Positions 31,025 through 32,747 of a DNA stretch of 32,747 nucleotides are shown one piece after another (position 1 is the stretch's first letter; every line of letters starts with the position of its first letter). The stretch covers positions 1 through 32,747 of the forward strand of contig JAEHCN010000007.1 of NCBI GenBank assembly GCA_020696395.1, given 5' to 3'. The stretch is from Thermoplasmata archaeon (GTDB taxonomy: Archaea; Thermoplasmatota; Thermoplasmata; UBA10834). Under the pieces are notes generated by a model. That model was not told where the DNA came from, did no database searches, and saw only the letters and a program-made list of their open reading frames with translations. Made by a program: the position numbers and the translations under genes.

Positions 31025-32014
31025 GTGAGACTGCTCCTTGAGCTCTCGATGGAGTGCGAGTCGCTCGCACGGTCGGAGGCCCTTTCCACGGCGGAGACTC
31101 TGGGTGGCGCTGCATCGGTAGTATCCGAGGAGCCCGGGGTGGTCGTCATCGAGACCGGGGCGGACCCTGTAGCCCTCTCCGAGCGCCTGGCATTATGTCA
31201 CTGCGTCTCGGAACATCTCTTCTCATGTGCGCCGGACGGACTGGCGGATACTGTCAGGGACATCGACGTTCCTGGTCCTGTTCGCGTACATTCCACGAGG
31301 GTCGGCACTTCCTTCCCAGAGGTCGACCTGGAGCGCACCAATGCTGCAGTTGGCGAGCTGGTCCGTGATCGCCTTGGCGTCGACATCCATTCTCCTCGGT
31401 CGGAGGTCCGCGTAGTCCTTTCCGAGCAGGCGGACGTGGGTAGATGCATTGGACGGATAGACCGGTCGTCATTCGAGGGGAGGAAGGTTCGTAATCTGCC
31501 GTTCAACCATCCGATTTCAATCCATCCCAAGTTTGCGCGGGCTTTGGTGAACCTCACGATGACGCGACAAGGCGGTCGTCTATTGGACCCGTTCTGCGGG
31601 ACGGGCGCAATAGTCATGGAGGCGTCGCTAGCGGGTTGCGACGCGATAGGGTCGGACATATCGCAGAAGATGATCGAAGGCGCTAGGATGAACCTGCAGT
31701 CGTTGGATATCGACGCCGAGCTGCTGAGGTGCGATATCGGCGAGATATCGAGGGCCGTGGGGAACGTCTCGGGCGTCGCGACCGACCCGCCCTATGGCAG
31801 GTCAACGAGCACCGACGGAGAGCCGCTGCCGGAGTTGTTCTCCCGGGCGCTCGGTGCTTGTGCTGACGTGCTGGACAGCGGCTCTAGGATGGCGATGGCA
31901 GCGCACGATCCCAAGCTCCTCGAAGGGAGCGGCGATTTCGAGATAGTCGAGGTCCATCCTATGTGGGTTCACAGATCTCTGACGCGCCATTTCTGCGTTC
32001 TGAGAAGAGTCTGA
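31025..32014 (+). CDS. tRNA (guanine-N2) methyltransferase, Trm-G10/Trm11-like
   Basis: A 329-residue protein. The N-terminal part (to about 150) is a THUMP-type RNA-binding module. A Rossmann SAM-dependent methyltransferase follows: the SAM-binding LLDPFCGTGAIVMEASLAG loop, DAIGSDISQKMIEGA and the catalytic N-methyltransferase motif DPPYGRS. An NLPFNHPISIHPKFARALVN segment bridges the two parts. This layout is that of archaeal enzymes that methylate G10 of tRNA. GTG 31025 is the start by TATA spacing. It lies 39 bp after radA and ends 1 bp before the convergent next gene. Confidence 0.85.
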   Translation: MRLLLELSMECESLARSEALSTAETLGGAASVVSEEPGVVVIETGADPVALSERLALCHCVSEHLFSCAPDGLADTVRDIDVPGPVRVHSTRVGTSFPEVDLERTNAAVGELVRDRLGVDIHSPRSEVRVVLSEQADVGRCIGRIDRSSFEGRKVRNLPFNHPISIHPKFARALVNLTMTRQGGRLLDPFCGTGAIVMEASLAGCDAIGSDISQKMIEGARMNLQSLDIDAELLRCDIGEISRAVGNVSGVATDPPYGRSTSTDGEPLPELFSRALGACADVLDSGSRMAMAAHDPKLLEGSGDFEIVEVHPMWVHRSLTRHFCVLRRV

Positions 32015-32015
32015 T

Positions 32016-32747
32016 TCACTCTATGATTATGGTGATATCGCTGGTCGCTAGTTCGATCTCGTGATAGGTGGCCACAATGTGCAAAATCGTCTCTCCAGGC
32101 ACAGCCTCCAAGGAAACGAATATCAACACTTCGAAGGATGAATTGCTTTGTGCCGGAACGGTCAGGTTCAGTGTCCCTGTCGAGTCGACATCGGGCGAAT
32201 CTTCGTAGAGGGCCACACCCACCATCGAGGGAGGGTTCAGGGCCGTCATGATGATCTCGACGGTTCCGTTCTCCGTGTTGTTGACCTGGATGCTAGTCGT
32301 CACTTCCTCGCCTGCTGAGACGGACAATGTGTTCTCGGAAAGCCAGAATTCGAGTGCTGGACCTTCCACGGTCACGTTGAACTGGACGGCTCCCTCGAAG
32401 TAGACCTCCCCTTGCGGGGACATGGCATATCCCATGATGGTGATTGTCTGGTTTCCCGGCGCGGCCGTCTCAGAGGGGGTGATGCTCGCGTTGAAGCTCA
32501 TGCTCTCGGAGACGTTGAGCTGGTACGAGATTGCGCTGGAGTAGTCTGATAAGTTCGCACTGGACGGTTTGAGCAGGACGTCCCAATCTGCCGGGGGGTC
32601 CGTGAACTCGATGGTCAAGCTGCTCTTCACATTCCCGAGGTTCTCAACGTGGAAGGATAGCATGGCTGTTTCCCCAGGGGATAGTGCCCCTTCGATGCCG
32701 TCGCCGAGTGTCATCTCGAAAGAATGGTCGATCTCCGTTATCCACAT
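32016..32747 (-). CDS. Secreted/surface protein with beta-sandwich repeats (C-terminal part; 5' end outside window)
   Basis: The frame runs off the right edge, so only about 243 C-terminal residues are seen; the Met at the edge is probably internal. The sequence shows two Ig-like beta-sandwich repeats with a recurring pattern: ALSPGETAMLSFHVENLGNV, and later SVSAGEEVTTSIQVNNTENG. Such patterns are typical of NEW3/CARDB-like domains of archaeal surface proteins. It is rich in Ser, Thr and Asn with many possible N-glycosylation sites, and has no enzymatic motif. A cell-surface or S-layer-associated role is likely. No C-terminal anchor is visible. Confidence 0.75.
   Translation of the reverse strand: MWITEIDHSFEMTLGDGIEGALSPGETAMLSFHVENLGNVKSSLTIEFTDPPADWDVLLKPSSANLSDYSSAISYQLNVSESMSFNASITPSETAAPGNQTITIMGYAMSPQGEVYFEGAVQFNVTVEGPALEFWLSENTLSVSAGEEVTTSIQVNNTENGTVEIIMTALNPPSMVGVALYEDSPDVDSTGTLNLTVPAQSNSSFEVLIFVSLEAVPGETILHIVATYHEIELATSDITIIIE

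Noticed and set aside
1-32747. CRISPR array, complete insertion sequence or defence operon
   Set aside because: No regularly spaced direct repeats, transposase or cas/defence genes were found by reading.

Overview
The window looks like a chromosomal segment of a GC-rich archaeon, most likely a member of the Thermoplasmatota (moderate confidence). The archaeal signs are RadA recombinase, an archaeal class I CCA-adding enzyme, a THUMP-type tRNA methyltransferase, a KH-less beta-CASP ribonuclease, archaeal-style sensor kinases and a Val tRNA with no encoded CCA. At least a dozen genes also have a TATA-like box centred 26-31 bp before the start codon, as expected for leaderless transcripts. Clear Shine-Dalgarno sites occur at only a few genes, for example 8504 (minus) and 22971 (plus).

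Left part (1-12.7 kb): a truncated ornithine cyclodeaminase/alanine dehydrogenase-type gene (minus); a double-GAF histidine-kinase-like protein with a degraded ATP site; a 36-residue zinc-finger microprotein; a dihydrolipoamide dehydrogenase-like flavoprotein; a receiver-PAS-PAS-histidine kinase; a ClC chloride channel/transporter with CBS domains; a DUF3795-type cysteine-rich protein; an orphan GAF-like protein; and a secreted M28 metallopeptidase.

Middle (12.7-19.2 kb): a gene-free, hairpin-rich stretch leads into the C-terminal remnant of a tyrosine integrase. The remnant stops 15 bp from the 3' end of a tRNA-Val(GAC), so this is probably the scar of an integrated element. Then come a BPL_N/class I GATase-like protein and a two-gene HdrE/HdrD-like module (membrane heme-b subunit plus Fe-S/CCG subunit), which converges on an MFS transporter. 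Next is a minus-strand cluster: beta-CASP RNase, nadC, a membrane protein with a SAP-like motif and zinc ribbon, and a 55-residue zinc microprotein.

Right part (21.3-32.7 kb): a YjbQ-family gene and a small HTH-like gene diverge around a perfect 20-bp palindrome. These are followed by an NfeD-SPFH operon, a divergent amidohydrolase/metallo-beta-lactamase pair, a third zinc-type microprotein and an unrecognised 119-residue gene. An unusually structured 315-bp intergenic region (candidate ncRNA) precedes cca. The window ends with a membrane protein, radA interrupted in its P-loop by a 174-residue mini-intein, a tRNA G10 methyltransferase-like gene, and the C-terminal part of a secreted surface protein that runs off the edge.

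No CRISPR array, complete transposon or defence island was seen. The best leads are the structured intergenic RNA candidate, the palindrome-linked small HTH-like gene, the pseudokinase-like sensor, the RadA mini-intein and two possible CTG-initiated leaderless genes. Functions are assigned from motifs read by eye; no database search was run.
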